This document shows, piece by piece, positions 9,807 to 20,199 of a DNA stretch of 64,000 bases. The notes beneath the pieces were generated by a model. The model searched no databases. It was not told the origin of the DNA and worked only from the letters and a program-made list of their open reading frames with translations. This DNA is from Ornithodoros turicata (Eukaryota; Arthropoda; Arachnida; Ixodida; Argasidae). The translations under genes were made by a program, and so were the position numbers. The stretch spans positions 28,008,213 to 28,072,212 of the forward strand of contig NC_088202.1 of NCBI RefSeq assembly GCF_037126465.1, read 5' to 3'. Numbering within the stretch: the stretch's first letter is position 1; the number at the start of each line of letters is the position of its first letter.

Positions 9807-10082
9807 TTGCTAAGGAGACATTTATTCCACACTACGTACAAGGATCTTCGCATGGAATCAGCGCTGGCAACCACAGACTTTTACACGACCACTCTCTATA
9901 CAACACCGACACCCGAAGGAAAGAATTGTAGAAGAATCGCTAATAGAAATTTAGAGGCATGTTACATCAATCTTTGTTTACAAAGGGAATCACTAATATT
10001 TAGCGAAAGCTTATTTTATGAATTAAATTGCACAGTGTATATATTTTCTCAAACGATTGGACAGTTGACAATACTATATTGA
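9807..10082 (+). CDS. Doubtful 91-aa frame in the palindrome's one-sided segment
   Basis: This open frame of 91 codons lies in the part of the left side (9433-10222) that has no counterpart in the right arm. It encodes a Thr/Tyr-rich N-terminal half (TTDFYTTTLYTTPTP) and a Leu/Tyr-rich tail. There is no family match, and no second copy to test conservation. It may be a chance frame in AT-rich DNA; it is kept because it continues the same strand and follows the polyadenylation signal closely. Confidence 0.25.
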   Translation: MLRRHLFHTTYKDLRMESALATTDFYTTTLYTTPTPEGKNCRRIANRNLEACYINLCLQRESLIFSESLFYELNCTVYIFSQTIGQLTILY

Positions 10083-10222
10083 AAGGAATCTATTATCAAA
10101 TGACGCGATGCAAGTGATGGACAAGCATGATGCGCTAGCGGAGTCTACAATTCTAATCATCATAACATGCGGCACACAGTTCCAATAAGATTTTGGGAGA
10201 ATCGAATCACACAACTGTCATC

Positions 10223-10343
10223 AGAAATATTTAACCACTATACAATGAAGATGAGCACTATGGAAAGTGCTATGGAGCACTATGGATGAAGATGAGCACT
10301 ATGGATAGTGCTCATCTTCATTGTATAGTGGTTAAATATTTCT
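10223..10343. repeat. Central hairpin of the palindrome, perfect 39-bp arms
   Basis: Bases 10223-10261 (AGAAATATTTAACCAC at the outer end) are the exact reverse complement of 10305-10343. The 43-base loop repeats ATGAAGATGAGCACTATGGA, which also occurs at 10244-10263. This is the symmetry centre of the large palindrome, though the flanking arms are not reached on the left until 9432. Confidence 0.85.
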
Positions 10344-10352
10344 ATGTTTGAT

Positions 10353-10460
10353 TCATATGTTGATTGAATTGTTATGTTTGATATGTTTGTTGAGTTTCAA
10401 TAAGTGATGATACATCAGATCGTGCACTACAATATTGAACTTCTGTTCATTCGACATCAT
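10353..10460 (-). pseudogene. Truncated copy of the 116-aa gene
   Basis: On the minus strand the frame starts with the same MMSNEQKFNIVVH as the intact gene and matches for 27 codons except G15D. It then diverges after LNKHI into a short novel tail and stops after 35 codons. The break marks where the right arm has lost sequence relative to the left. Confidence 0.7.
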
Positions 10461-12255
10461 TGCGCGAACTGATTGAAGAAAATAAATGTGTAGAGGCTCT
10501 AATGGAATATATCATGTGATACGATTTTTTATGTACTTTTCATTTCAACCGTTAGGTGTAATTTCAACAAATCCGTAATGAATCTTGCGATATAGACTGC
10601 TTGTATATGATAATTTGATCTGATTGCTTTCTTGATTAATTCAATGCCCACTGCAATGATTACAATTACGTCAGGTCTAGTGTATTTCAATTCTTCGTTA
10701 GCAAACCTCAAAAACTCCACCATCAATCCCAGTGGTCCTTCCGATGTTGACGTGCAAATATTTTTATAACTATTGTAGATTCGGCATACAAGTTCTCGCA
10801 TCTTGAATTCCATAATTTGCACCATATCTCCGAATACGACCATGTCTAGGACGTATTGAAATGCAGCGATAATTGAATCGTTTCGCTGCTCCTCCTTTTC
10901 GAAGCAACTTTTTATCAGGTCCTCCCATGACCTATGGTAACGAGTACAAAATCCGTCCATCTCTTCAATGTATGGCAATTGTCTGTTCTGTTTTGTAGTG
11001 TGCCTCGACATTTAATTAAATCATATCGGTGCTAATTTTATTTATTAAAATTTTATTATCAGGTTTAGAATGTTCCACCTGACGTTAGAATTATGAAAGT
11101 CAATTTACAAAAAAAGATGTGATGTGTAATGAAAAGCGTGTGCTTTCAATGATTCTATGTACAAAACAGCGCTAGAGCCCCTCCTTCCCTAACTTGACTT
11201 GCAGGAGCGAGTTTATGGTTGTCAACTATACATTGTGTACCAAGGCCATTGTTGGATTCCCCTACTCCCTGCGGGCGTAACTTTAACGAAAGTGTACGGG
11301 AACTCAGCTTCCCTCTCTCACTTCGTTTCCACTAGTGGATCCTGAATGAGAAAGACATGTTTCTGTGATGTATATTTGTGCTGCGTGGTTACGAAAAATG
11401 TTTGCCTAAATTAATTACTGCTTTTGACTTTGTTTCAGATGATCACTCGACTGATATTAATAAAAATATTCTACTAGTTGGGAATGTATTTTTAAGTTTT
11501 GTGCGTTGATTTCCGCTATAGGAAACTTTCACAATAATTAGCATTTCAGATGAGTTGTTTGTGGCTTCTGCATGTAGAAATTACTATTGCAAAGTTGTCA
11601 TAAAATGATGTAATTAAATTTGATTCTCGTTTTTGAATGAGTAATGTTCCTATCATTGAATAAATTTGACTTTATCATTTTGCTTCAGATGTTCACTCGA
11701 TTGATATTTTGTGAGTTGAGAATAATGTATGCATAATAGTTGTGTCTGATCTGAAATACATTACATGCAGCGTTTCTCGTTTGGTATTGTTTGCGCCGAT
11801 AATATTTCTCATTTGCTTAGATAATGTTTCTCTAAAAACCAGTTTGCACTGATATTGACGTCTAATCCTAGATTTTTTGCGTGCTATTGTTTGTTGATAT
11901 AATTCTTATTGTGTTCTTGAGAATCGAATAATTCCAATGTCTATTTGCAATCAACAAAAAATTTCATCTCTGTACACCAGTCCTGAGAATATTTCCTTCT
12001 GGAAGAAAGAATGTGAAAAGAGAGGGTTTCCCCACCCCATAGATTGACAACAGATTCTTTGCTTTGGGTTGCATAGGGGGAGAGAGTGACCCCGCCGGTC
12101 TCGAGTCTGGTTGTATTGTGTAAAGCATAGCTGTGCTGCGTGTTTGGATACCTCTGTCAAGGTAATGTTTACAGTGCCCGAGTAGGATGAAAATTCTATA
12201 TTGTTAGGTCGCAAGGTTGATTTTACGATAGTTCAAAAGATATATTGTATATTAT
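10376..12255 (-). repeat. Right arm of the large imperfect palindrome
   Basis: This is the inverted copy of the left arm, about 1.9 kb, without the solo LTR, MITE or tandem duplication found on the left. The inner edge is where the 116-aa gene diverges. The outer edge is AACTATCGTAAAATCAACC as read on the minus strand (near 12230). It ends about 10 bases before a Ty3/gypsy RT frame begins. Confidence 0.85.
10529..11011 (-). CDS. Uncharacterised 160-aa protein, right copy
   Basis: This is the inverted twin of the gene at 8789-9271, with identical length, start and stop. Two codons differ (E124 and E156 here). The coding match, 2 changes in 483 bases, is closer than the adjoining non-coding arm (about 6 in 195). 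Its downstream partner gene is truncated. Both copies point toward the centre of the palindrome, so transcription would converge. The family is unknown. Confidence 0.6.
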   Translation of the reverse strand: MSRHTTKQNRQLPYIEEMDGFCTRYHRSWEDLIKSCFEKEEQRNDSIIAAFQYVLDMVVFGDMVQIMEFKMRELVCRIYNSYKNICTSTSEGPLGLMVEFLRFANEELKYTRPDVIVIIAVGIELIKKAIRSNYHIQAVYIARFITDLLKLHLTVEMKST

Positions 12256-12264
12256 AAAGATATA

Positions 12265-13957
12265 TTGTTGAAGGGGCAGTGATTGAAAAAGAAGTGTATC
12301 AAATGCTCTCGAAGCAAATCATTCGACCCTTGTCAAGTCCGTGGGCATCTCCAGTCGTGTTAGTCACGAAGGAAGACGGGAGTATCCGCTTTTGCATGGA
12401 CTATCGCCGCATCAACCGCATTACCAGAAAAGACGTCTATCCCATGCCACGGACCGATGATACACTCGATACCCTTCGTGGTGCGAGCCACTTCTCGTCT
12501 CTAGACTTGCGGTCCGGCTATTGGCAGATCCCCATGGCCGAGGCCGACAAGGAAAAGACTGCCTTCACTACTCCGGACGGCCTGTTCGAATTCAACGTCA
12601 TGCTGTTTGGACTGTGCAATGCCCCAGCCACTTTTGAACGCATGATGGACTCTGTGCTCCGCGACCTTCGCTGGAAAATTTGCCTCTGTTACCTTGACGA
12701 CATTGTCGTCTTTTTTTCCGAACACATCAAGCGACTCGGTGACATCTTTCAATGAATCGCAAAGGCTGGCCTCCAACTTAACAGCAAAAAATGCAAGCTC
12801 GGGTACGACCAAATTAAGGTGCTGGGCCACGTCGTCTCTCGGCAGGAATCGCACCAGATCCAGAAAAAATCAGGGCTGTGTAAGCATTCCCTCAGCCAAC
12901 CACACTCAAGGATTTGAGCAGCTTCATAGGTCTCTGCTCTTACTTTCGTCCTTTCGTCAGAGGTTTCGCAGATATTGCCGCTCCGCTCACGTGCCTCCTC
13001 AAGCAGAATTGCAAGTTCTCCTGGTCTCCTGAGCACACGGCTGCCTTTTCCCGTCTTAAAACAGCTTTGACATCGGCGCCCATCCTTTCTCACTTCGACC
13101 CAACTGAGCTCACTGAGCTACATACAGATGCAAGTGGCGTGGGCATCGGGGCTGTTCTTGCTCAACGCGCACCTGATGCTCCTATGGAATCCGCTGTCGC
13201 CTTCGCCAGTTGGACGCTTTCACAGCCTGAGAGAAACTATTCGACAACGGAGAAGGAATGCCTTGCCGCCGTATGGGCTGTCAAGAAATTCCGCCCCTAC
13301 CTTTATGGACATCATTTCCTCATCCTTGCAGACCACAACGCATTATGTTGGTTGACTACTCTCAAGGACCCGTCGGGACACTTAGGCCGCTGGGTGCTGA
13401 GTCTCCAACAGTTGGACTATACTGTCAAGTATAAATACAGGCGTAAGCACCGTGATGCTGACGCACTATCCCGCAGCCCTTTGCCAGCCTTGACTCCTTC
13501 CGCAAAAGAAAGTGACGCAACAATCAATGCTCTCTCTTTGCAACCTGTCGACCTTCCCCTCCTCCGGGAATACCAACTTCACGATCCCGACTTCACACAG
13601 ATCATTCGCCACCTCGACGGCACAGCCCCTTCCTCCGACCGTAAATTGCAGCGTAAATGTAAGAACTCCACGCTGCTTGATGCCACTTTGTACAAGCGTA
13701 ACTACGATCGTGTAGGCCAACGACTCTTACTAGCTGTGCCACGGCAGCTCCGTCAGCAAATCCTGAACAGCTTGCACGATGACCCTAGCTAGCAACTCTG
13801 CCACCAACTATGCCATCGAGCCCCTTCAACCACCTTCTGACTGCCGCTGTCGTTCCCGCGAGAACGCGCACGTTTACCGCTTAAAACCCTACAAGGAACG
13901 TCATCTCTCAGAACAGTGTGAAGCCAGGGTGGCTTCCCCTTCGCCACGGGGAAGATG
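12265..13957 (+). mobile_element. Ty3/gypsy element remnant (RT, RNase H, integrase tail)
   Basis: The segment begins abruptly in the RT N-terminus beside the palindrome edge and ends after an integrase C-terminal tail. Gag, protease, the integrase zinc finger and the integrase core are missing. No LTR was recognised on either side. Sequence style (DYRRINRITRKDVYPMP, LDLRSGYWQIPM) resembles Gypsy/Mdg-type elements common in arthropods. Confidence 0.85.
12279..13957 (+). pseudogene. Ty3/gypsy pol polyprotein, broken
   Basis: RT occupies 12279-12755, with LDLRSGYWQI and catalytic YLDD at about 12690-12701, then an in-frame TGA at 12753. The thumb continues as AGLQLNSKKCKLGYDQIKVL to about 12850, and a frameshift leads to 12914-13792. 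That frame holds the RT-RNase H connection (SSFIGLCSYFRPF) and RNase H (LHTDASGVGIGAVLAQ, then TTEKECLAAVWAVKKF and HNALCWL). It stops at LHDDPS, where the integrase zinc finger should begin. A second frame from about 13791 resumes at the integrase C-terminus (YAIEPLQPPSDC, HVYRLKPYKERHL). The catalytic core has been deleted, so the copy cannot integrate. Confidence 0.85.
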
Positions 13958-14759
13958 AGCCAGAATCCTCGCCATGATCATCACTGCACCTTAGCGCGAT
14001 TTGCAACCACCCGCATTCATTATTCCTGCCCTGATTAAACGGCTCTTCTCTCAGCCTTTCCCATTCCCACAATATCTGTATGCTTCAAACTATTATCCAC
14101 AGAGGTAACATTTGTTTGAGTTTGAGAAACAAACAAGCTCAAGCAAATGTACCCTTTTTTGTAGTGCACCGCTTCAGGTTTTCCATTACGGAGACACCTC
14201 GCTCGCATTATTCTACCTTCCTTATTATCCGTATGAGCGTCGAAAGTCCTTCACGGCAAGGGGGAGCGAGCCCTAACCTAACCTAACCTAAGCTAACCTG
14301 ACCTGGAGGACACTGCTGGACATGGAGTTAGAGATTGAGAAGTGCGGCATATACAAAAATAGGATCCACTAGCAATGACTCGTCCAAGTGATCTGATGAC
14401 GGTGGACGTTGTAATGCGGATCGGGAAGGTCATCTCGCTTTCTTGATTACCCTGAGGCGAAAAAACTCTCACTAGAGCAGCAGAAACTGCAATGCTCGTT
14501 GATGGTTTCGCTAAAGGCGGTAAGATAAATTTATAGAAGTGAGCGAGCGATGGCGTGTTTCTTCATTTTTTTTTTCAATTCATGTTATCGTCAAAAGTAC
14601 ATTGGTTTCTTCGGCAAATGGTGTTTATTGCTGCACTATACGCGCTGTCGATTATTCTAGCCATGGTTGAGGCAAAAACAGCAGGATATAAGCTTCACGA
14701 GTCATCAAACGTACAAGCGAACTCCTCGCTGCAGGATAAGAGCTTCCACTGAAGACTTC
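13958..14759. other. No gene recognised
   Basis: Past the gypsy remnant I see no protein family. The first 300 bases may be the element's 3' untranslated region or degenerate LTR. A short CCTAA run lies at 14267-14300. A T-rich patch at 14560-14580 precedes short open frames without motifs. Confidence 0.5.
14267..14300 (-). repeat. Short interstitial (TTAGG)n-like run
   Basis: The plus strand reads CCCTAACCTAACCTAACCTA and then degenerate CCTRA units. On the minus strand this is TTAGG, the arthropod telomere unit. Only about four clean units are present. Confidence 0.6.
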
Positions 14760-14850
14760 TCTGCATTGACCAAAAACAAGGCAGTGTCCTTTGCTGGAGA
14801 GCAAATCTGCGTTTTCTTGTCGTCTAAGCAAGGCTACTCCATGGCACGTC
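14755..14850 (+). repeat. Dispersed repeat, partner at 63785-63870
   Basis: GTCCTTTGCTGGAG, then CTGCRTTTTC and ATCTAAGCAAGGCT (GTCTAAGCAAGGCT here), occur in the same order and spacing at 63810-63858. The copies are diverged and the family is unknown. Confidence 0.5.
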
Positions 14851-15042
14851 ACTGCTCTCCGCGTAGTAGGTATGCACGTACAGTATCACGTAGAATAATT
14901 GGGGATATATTACCCATTCGGGTGAATTTAGTTTTTTGCTTGTCTTTTACGTACTACTTTTTAAACCTGTGTTCATTTTCATTCTGCGGTAAAAGAGCTG
15001 AAAGGAAATCTGTCTCGGATGAGACTTGCGGACGAAAGATGC

Positions 15043-15145
15043 GGTGGCGGGATCCTCAGAGCGCAAGTTCGGGGGGGGGGGGGCAGACCCACCGTGAAAA
15101 CTCGAGGAGAGGTGGACTGTCCCCCCTGCCCCCACATTCCGACGC
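15043..15145 (-). mobile_element. Possible hAT-type MITE remnant
   Basis: The minus strand begins CAGGGGCGTCGGAATG at about 15145, a typical hAT-like tip. A G14 run lies inside, and GGTGGCGGGATCC lies near the other end, resembling the tip of the better-preserved MITE at 42976-43146. No clear target duplication was found. Confidence 0.3.
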
Positions 15146-15509
15146 CCCTGATTTACCCAATTTCCGATGATGCCGAAACTAAACTGGAGCAGCTATCCAA
15201 GCCAGGGCTTCGAAACGAACCGACAACAGTAAAAAAAGATAAAGAAAAAAATGAAAAGTGAGGAAGGAAGCAGCAAAAAAGGTTTATTCGCTGGAACCGC
15301 AACGGGACGAAAACCATCGTAAACACGTTTTCCTCTATTTCTTTTTTTTTTCTTTTTTTCATATTCGGCCACTTATGTGCCGGCCATCGGTATTTAGCAG
15401 CCTTCCTGACCCCTGATGTGAATTACAGGCCCAAATAATGACAAATGAGCAAGCAAGCATCCTCACTGCTCACTTTTTGGAGTTTTACGTCGTTTGAAGT
15501 GCTAATTGT
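15146..15509. other. No gene; purine- and pyrimidine-rich patches
   Basis: An A-rich stretch (15230-15260) and a T/C-rich stretch (15330-15362) produce Lys-rich and Phe-rich open frames with no family match. Confidence 0.5.
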
Positions 15510-15860
15510 TGCGCTCAACACTAGCGCCACCTTCGCACTCACCCAAAATTGCTCCTCTGTTGAACATTGAACTGTCCTTCTCGGCTCGCATGGCCGCGCC
15601 CATGAAATCAGCAATCAGCTGTTCTCGTTTTGTGGAGCGTACACCAAACTGTTTACAGTTCAAGGTACCGGTACTTAATGCGAGTGGGAAACCATCGGCA
15701 GTCTCCTTGTCGATTCGTGGGCGCATCAACGAAGATGGGCATAGCTTTCGGGATGGCTGTGTGCGTGACTGCTGATATCTTTCTTCGTCCGTGCATGTGT
15801 GTGTGTGCACGTGCGCTTGTTTGGGAAGCTTGAGCTTTGCCCTGACACATATACAGTAAT
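15510..15860 (-). repeat. Unclassified interspersed repeat, copy 2
   Basis: This is the inverted partner of 2700-3075. The minus strand keeps an open frame with RTQPSRKLCPSSLMRPRID and STKREQLIADFMGAAMRAEK. A second frame reads AIPKAMPIFVDAPTN in both copies. A TG/CA run at 15797-15814 lies where copy 1 has the SINE tail insertion. Whether either frame ever coded for protein is unknown. Confidence 0.7.
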
Positions 15861-16634
15861 ATGAATGTTATACTACTGTGTGCAAGTGACGTATGCTGTA
15901 GGTTCGGGGGTCTCGTCATGATACAGTGAGAAATAATGCGATGGACCTGATGGAAAACATTGCTGCACGTTAGCTCGGTTCCCGAGTGTTTGTGCGCTGA
16001 ACTGAACTTGCATTTTTGTAAAACAACTTCAATATATTGCAGTTGTAGCTTTAGGTTAGGATAGTTAGGTTAGGTTAGGATAGTTTCCTTGGTTTTGTCG
16101 CATATTGCATTCACTTCATCTGCTTTCTCTTTTCCCCATGAGGTGTAACCCTCGCTTGGGCTGCGGCCCCCCTAAGGTTTATGTCCCACAGTTTTGGAAA
16201 CGCTGAGGTATACTAATATTGTTAAATGTGACACATTGTAGTGTACTGCAGCCAGCTTCACTGTGTTTGACTGATAATTTGTACGGTTACTTCTTCAATA
16301 TTATTTGAATAACATTTATCTGATACTGGAAGGGAGTTGCCTCAGGACGGAAGCCGCCGATATTTCGAACAGAGACTGTTCTTTTTCTGGGCACCGTCCT
16401 CATCATTGGCATGGTATTTAAAGGGTTAGGTGTGACGTGTTTAAAGGTTCGTGCGAATTGTGGGTCAACAGCCCAGAGGGAAGAAAGGTTCCGTACGGGC
16501 TTCTACGGCCGGAGTGAATAGCTGCTTTGTTAGAGTGTGGAGGGGATTATGTGAACGTAGTGATCTAGGCTACAGACCGGTTACATCTGATACTGTACCA
16601 TCAAATATGAATTTTCCATTATGGTTTAGAATTA
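15861..16634. other. No gene; second TTAGG-like patch
   Basis: TTTAGGTTAGGATAGTTAGG and following TTAGG units at 16050-16083 form a second interstitial telomere-like patch on the plus strand. The remainder has no recognisable gene. Confidence 0.5.
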
Positions 16635-16646
16635 TTTTTCCTTTAC

Positions 16647-16933
16647 CAGCTCCCGTGGCATAGTGGTTAGGATGATCGCTTTCCACGCCGAGACTGGGAG
16701 GTGACACGGGTTCGAATCCTGTCACCGGCTGTGCTGTCTGAGGTTTTCCCTGGGTTTTCCGAAGACTTTCCAGACGAATGTCGGCACAGTTCCCCCTGAA
16801 GTCGGCCCAGGACGCATACTAATCCCCCTGTCCCCCACTCCTTCCTGCTGTCCTCTCTCCATCTGTCCACGTCTCTACGCCGCTCATAGCCACAGTTGCT
16901 TCGCGGCGCTAACACGGAATTTTAAAAAAAATT
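16647..16933 (+). mobile_element. tRNA-derived SINE with 12-bp target duplication
   Basis: The head is tRNA-like, with an A box (TGGCATAGTGG) and a B box (GGTTCGAATCC). The body contains CTGTCTGAGGTTTTCCCTGG and TTCCAGACGAATGTCGGCAC, and the end is an A-rich tail. TTTTTCCTTTAC flanks it at 16635-16646 and 16934-16945. Internal boxes would allow RNA polymerase III transcription; mobility depends on a LINE's enzymes. The sequence resembles tick SINEs as I remember them, without database confirmation. Confidence 0.85.
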
Positions 16934-16945
16934 TTTTTCCTTTAC

Positions 16946-18544
16946 GATGCTCCCACACTAATCTTGGTGACAAGTTCTCTCTCATTAAATTCCTTTTGAG
17001 TTCTATTTCACACCCAGTTTTGTATTGTTGCAAATTTTGTTCATTTCTTCTGCCTAAGCAGACCATTACAAAGCTTGAAAAATTTTGAGACATTCAAAAG
17101 TACGAGGAGTGTCGATACCGCGGTGCGATTAGCTAAGGTTACCTATGCTAGGCTACCTTCAAATAGTTTCATGTGCGTGTTCTATACAAAATGTTTATGG
17201 CACAAATATTTGATATATCTCTGCTTGTTGGATATATCAAGCAAATATTGTGCAAAAATTGTGTTACTTATATGACATGCTGCATCTGCTGAGATATGTT
17301 ACGGGAGAGAAAGACTCCTGGATCGATTAAAGGAAGTGCATACGAGTACATATGCTTTGCAAACAAGTTGTTCCAAAGTATAATGATGTTCATGTTGAAT
17401 TGGGAAAGCATTAGTCATCTCATAACGAAGTGATGAAAGAAACTAGTGAGAAATGCAAAGCCATGAGCACTGTTCGCTGCCATGTTCACAATGGGCAATG
17501 ACGCATTTCACTTTCCGTACCGCGGACCGACTATGCTCAATGAGTCGTTTGCAGTGTTTATGATTGATGTAGGCCATAGCAGCTACAGATCAACTTTGCA
17601 GAGTGTTCAATGATGTCTTTTGCGAACAAGACAAACATCAATATATTCCCTTGTAATTTTGGTCCTACTATTAATTGAGTTGAGGGTTTGCACATGAAAA
17701 CTACCTTTCGCAGACACTACGCTGCTGGCATGCAAAACCCTTGTACAAAGTGCCTTGGAAGCGGTTTTCAAATGGTTCAGTTGAGACTGTCAGGTTTATC
17801 ACTAAACAGTATGCTGAGGATCAGCTTAGAGGATCCATACTTTGTCCTCCCTGGGTCCTCTTCACCAGGCTGTGCACATCATCTGAATATTGTGCCCTCT
17901 GTTCAGGTACCAACGCTTTTAAGTACAGCTTTTTGCCTTCTACAATTGCTAAACGGAATGCTATTGGTGGTGGAAACAGGGAACATACTTTGAACAAATC
18001 TTCGCAGACTGTATGCTCGCTCCTTCCACAACCATAATCATAGCTGCAGTATGTATAAATACGTTTGTAAAAGGCTGAACAAACAGGCAACACATATTGT
18101 GGTTTGAGTATGGTGAATGAGTACGAAATAAGTACTGTTTCCCAAATTGTGGGTTGAATCTCCCCCAGGGCAGCTGCAGAAGTAGCACAGGAAACACAGA
18201 GAGCTTAAGAAAATGGACAGAACTGCACAGAAGTATGTGGACTTTATATCCTGCTGCATCAATAGATATCTTCCGGTTTGTAAACAAATGTTATCATACT
18301 GTTGAACAGCGCCACCAATTTGGTAGAGCTGAGCTACGCTAAAAGCTAGGGGCGGACAAGGTCGCGCCTAAAAGCCACGGTCTGGAGGGGATTACGGTGG
18401 TCTCTGAAAGGGCACGTTTATTACGGAAAGGTCAGCCTGACCGAAGGTCGGCTTGCTATTCCTAAATCAAAACATATCACAAAGATGAAGTAAAACCAAA
18501 CATAAGATGATGAGGGGTGCGTGATGTGTAGATGACATGAAAGG
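16946..18544. other. No gene recognised
   Basis: The sequence has unremarkable composition with short open frames lacking motifs. At 18340-18470 a GC-richer piece ends AAGGTCGGCTTGCTATTCC. A near-match in the opposite orientation lies at 19590-19625 inside the LINE, so this is probably the 3' end of a small retroposon. Confidence 0.45.
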
Positions 18545-20199
18545 TCAACTCATAATTTGTTCATGAGGTCTGTCGTGTCGAGGAAGTCGAGGAAAGCTCG
18601 AGTGATGCACCACTGACGGGAGTGTCGCACAGGGCCAAGTAGTACAGGAAGGTCTGTGTGTGTGTCCCAGAGCAGTCATGCGTCCTTTGAGGGTGTACCG
18701 TGCAGTGTCGTAACGTCTGCAGTGCAGTAGTAGATGCGCTGTGTCTGCTTCCACCCTACACGTTGCTCATGCTGAGGAGTTCAGTTGACCCATCTTGTAT
18801 AGCAGTGACGGTATTCGGGCTACGTTTAACCGTATACGGTATACGATAGTTTCTTCCCTTCGGGCGAGCCGCAGAGTGGTCGTGTATTCCATCTTCGGGT
18901 CGATGGAGTGTAGGAACATGTTTTCAGGCACAGCATTTTCTACGAAGTGTACTCTGTTGCGGGTGCAGAGCCGCCTCACCTGAATTCTGCTGGCGGACGG
19001 CGATATCGGTACTGATGAAATTAGCTCACCTTCCTCATGAGCGCGGCGCGCAGCGTCATCAGCATATGCGTTCCCGTGCAGGCCAATATGGCAGGCACCC
19101 ACTGGAACCAGACACCGTGGCCTGAGGCTAGTAATTCGTTGTAGTGCTTTGCGATCCTTCTGCAGATGTCGTTAATCGTATTAGCACAGTATGAGGCTAT
19201 CACCTGTAATGCTGACTTGCTGTCAGTGAGGATCGTCCAATTGTCCGCTGATGAACGCGATATGTATGACAATGCTGCGTAGATGGCGTAGAGCTCTGCC
19301 TCTGTGGAGGATGTTTCATGAGGAAGCTTAAGTTCTTGCTGGATGTTACAACTCGGCACGTAGAATGCGGCCGTTGAACTGCCTGGAACCACAGATCCGT
19401 CAGTGTACACTTCCCTTTGTTGATGGTGTACAGTGTCTAAATGTTCTTTTTTTTTTTCGTTTTCTTTCCTTTTTTCGTTCTCTCTCCTTTCCTTTTTCGT
19501 TTCCTTTCATTTTTTCGTCTTTTTTTCTTTTTTGGTTTCTTTCCTTTTTCGTTTTCTTTCTATCTTTTCGTTCCCTCTCCTTTTTTTTCGCGGAATAGCA
19601 AGTCGGTCTTTGCCTGACTAACCTTTCCTTGATTTTTTTTTTCTCAGTAAACATATCCTCCCCCCCTTCCAGAGCAAGTTGGCGCGCGATGACAGGGGAC
19701 ACGTTACTCTTCTTTGCTAGGCTAGGGATGTCCGTATGGACTGTAGGGGTACAAAGAGTCCACATAGGTGGTGCACATGAGAAGTGTGCAGTGGACGATG
19801 GTACGCAGCTTTTTAGACGGGAGACTGCAGCTCCGAACGTAGACGAGGGGCAGTTCGACTCGATAGACTGGAGGTAATGTGGATGTAATGGAGGTGTCGG
19901 GTGAGAAATCGCGTGTAGGTACGGAGTGTCTCTCTGTCTCGCAGGACATGCGCCGGTGGTTCCTTCGCTTCAGCTAAGACGGAGTATGTCTCAGTGGTCC
20001 TAGGAACTCCTAGGCATACTCGGAGACTGCGTGCTTGGATCCGTAGGAGTTCTATCTCTCCGTTTCTACTGAGGCTGTGTAGGGCAGGCAAGCTGTACAT
20101 TAGGGTTCCTATTATGAGGGAGGAGTGTAGCTGACGCAAGTCAGACACGTCAACCCCCATACTCCAGCGACGGTGAATAAAGTGATTTTTTCCTGCCAT
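18545..20199 (-). mobile_element. I-like LINE 3' half with RNase H, 5'-truncated
   Basis: On the minus strand the order is the RT thumb (19813-20199: GVDVSDLRQLHSSLIIG, LLRIQARSLRVCLGVPRTTE), RNase H (19021-19410), then a C-terminal tail with EADTAHLLLHCRRYD that normally forms a CCHC-type finger. RNase H carries YTDGSVV, ETSSTEAELYAIYAAL and LTDSKSALQ, with the last active-site part HIGLHGNAYADDAA in another frame at about 19050. Frameshifts near 19060 and 18765 and an insertion at 19436-19660 kill it. The upstream RT palm and endonuclease are missing. Confidence 0.8.
19436..19660 (-). mobile_element. Retroposon 3' end with long A/G-rich tail, inserted in the LINE
   Basis: This block separates the RT C-terminus (ALEGGEDMFT) from the start of RNase H (YTDGSVV). 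On the minus strand it has a short body ending CCGACTTGCTATTCCGCG, followed by about 150 bases of A-rich, GAAAA-like tail. A related body occurs at 18430-18460 on the plus strand. Confidence 0.5.

Noticed and set aside
5868..12255. Palindrome as a pure sequencing or assembly fold-back artefact
   Set aside because: The arms differ by point changes, a solo LTR, a MITE and a tandem duplication, which an artefact would not create.
15238..15362. Lys- and Phe-rich frames as membrane or coiled-coil proteins
   Set aside because: They derive from A-rich and T-rich low-complexity DNA.
16451..16663. 70-codon open frame upstream of the SINE
   Set aside because: No homology motif, no splice context, and it ends in the SINE target site; treated as chance.
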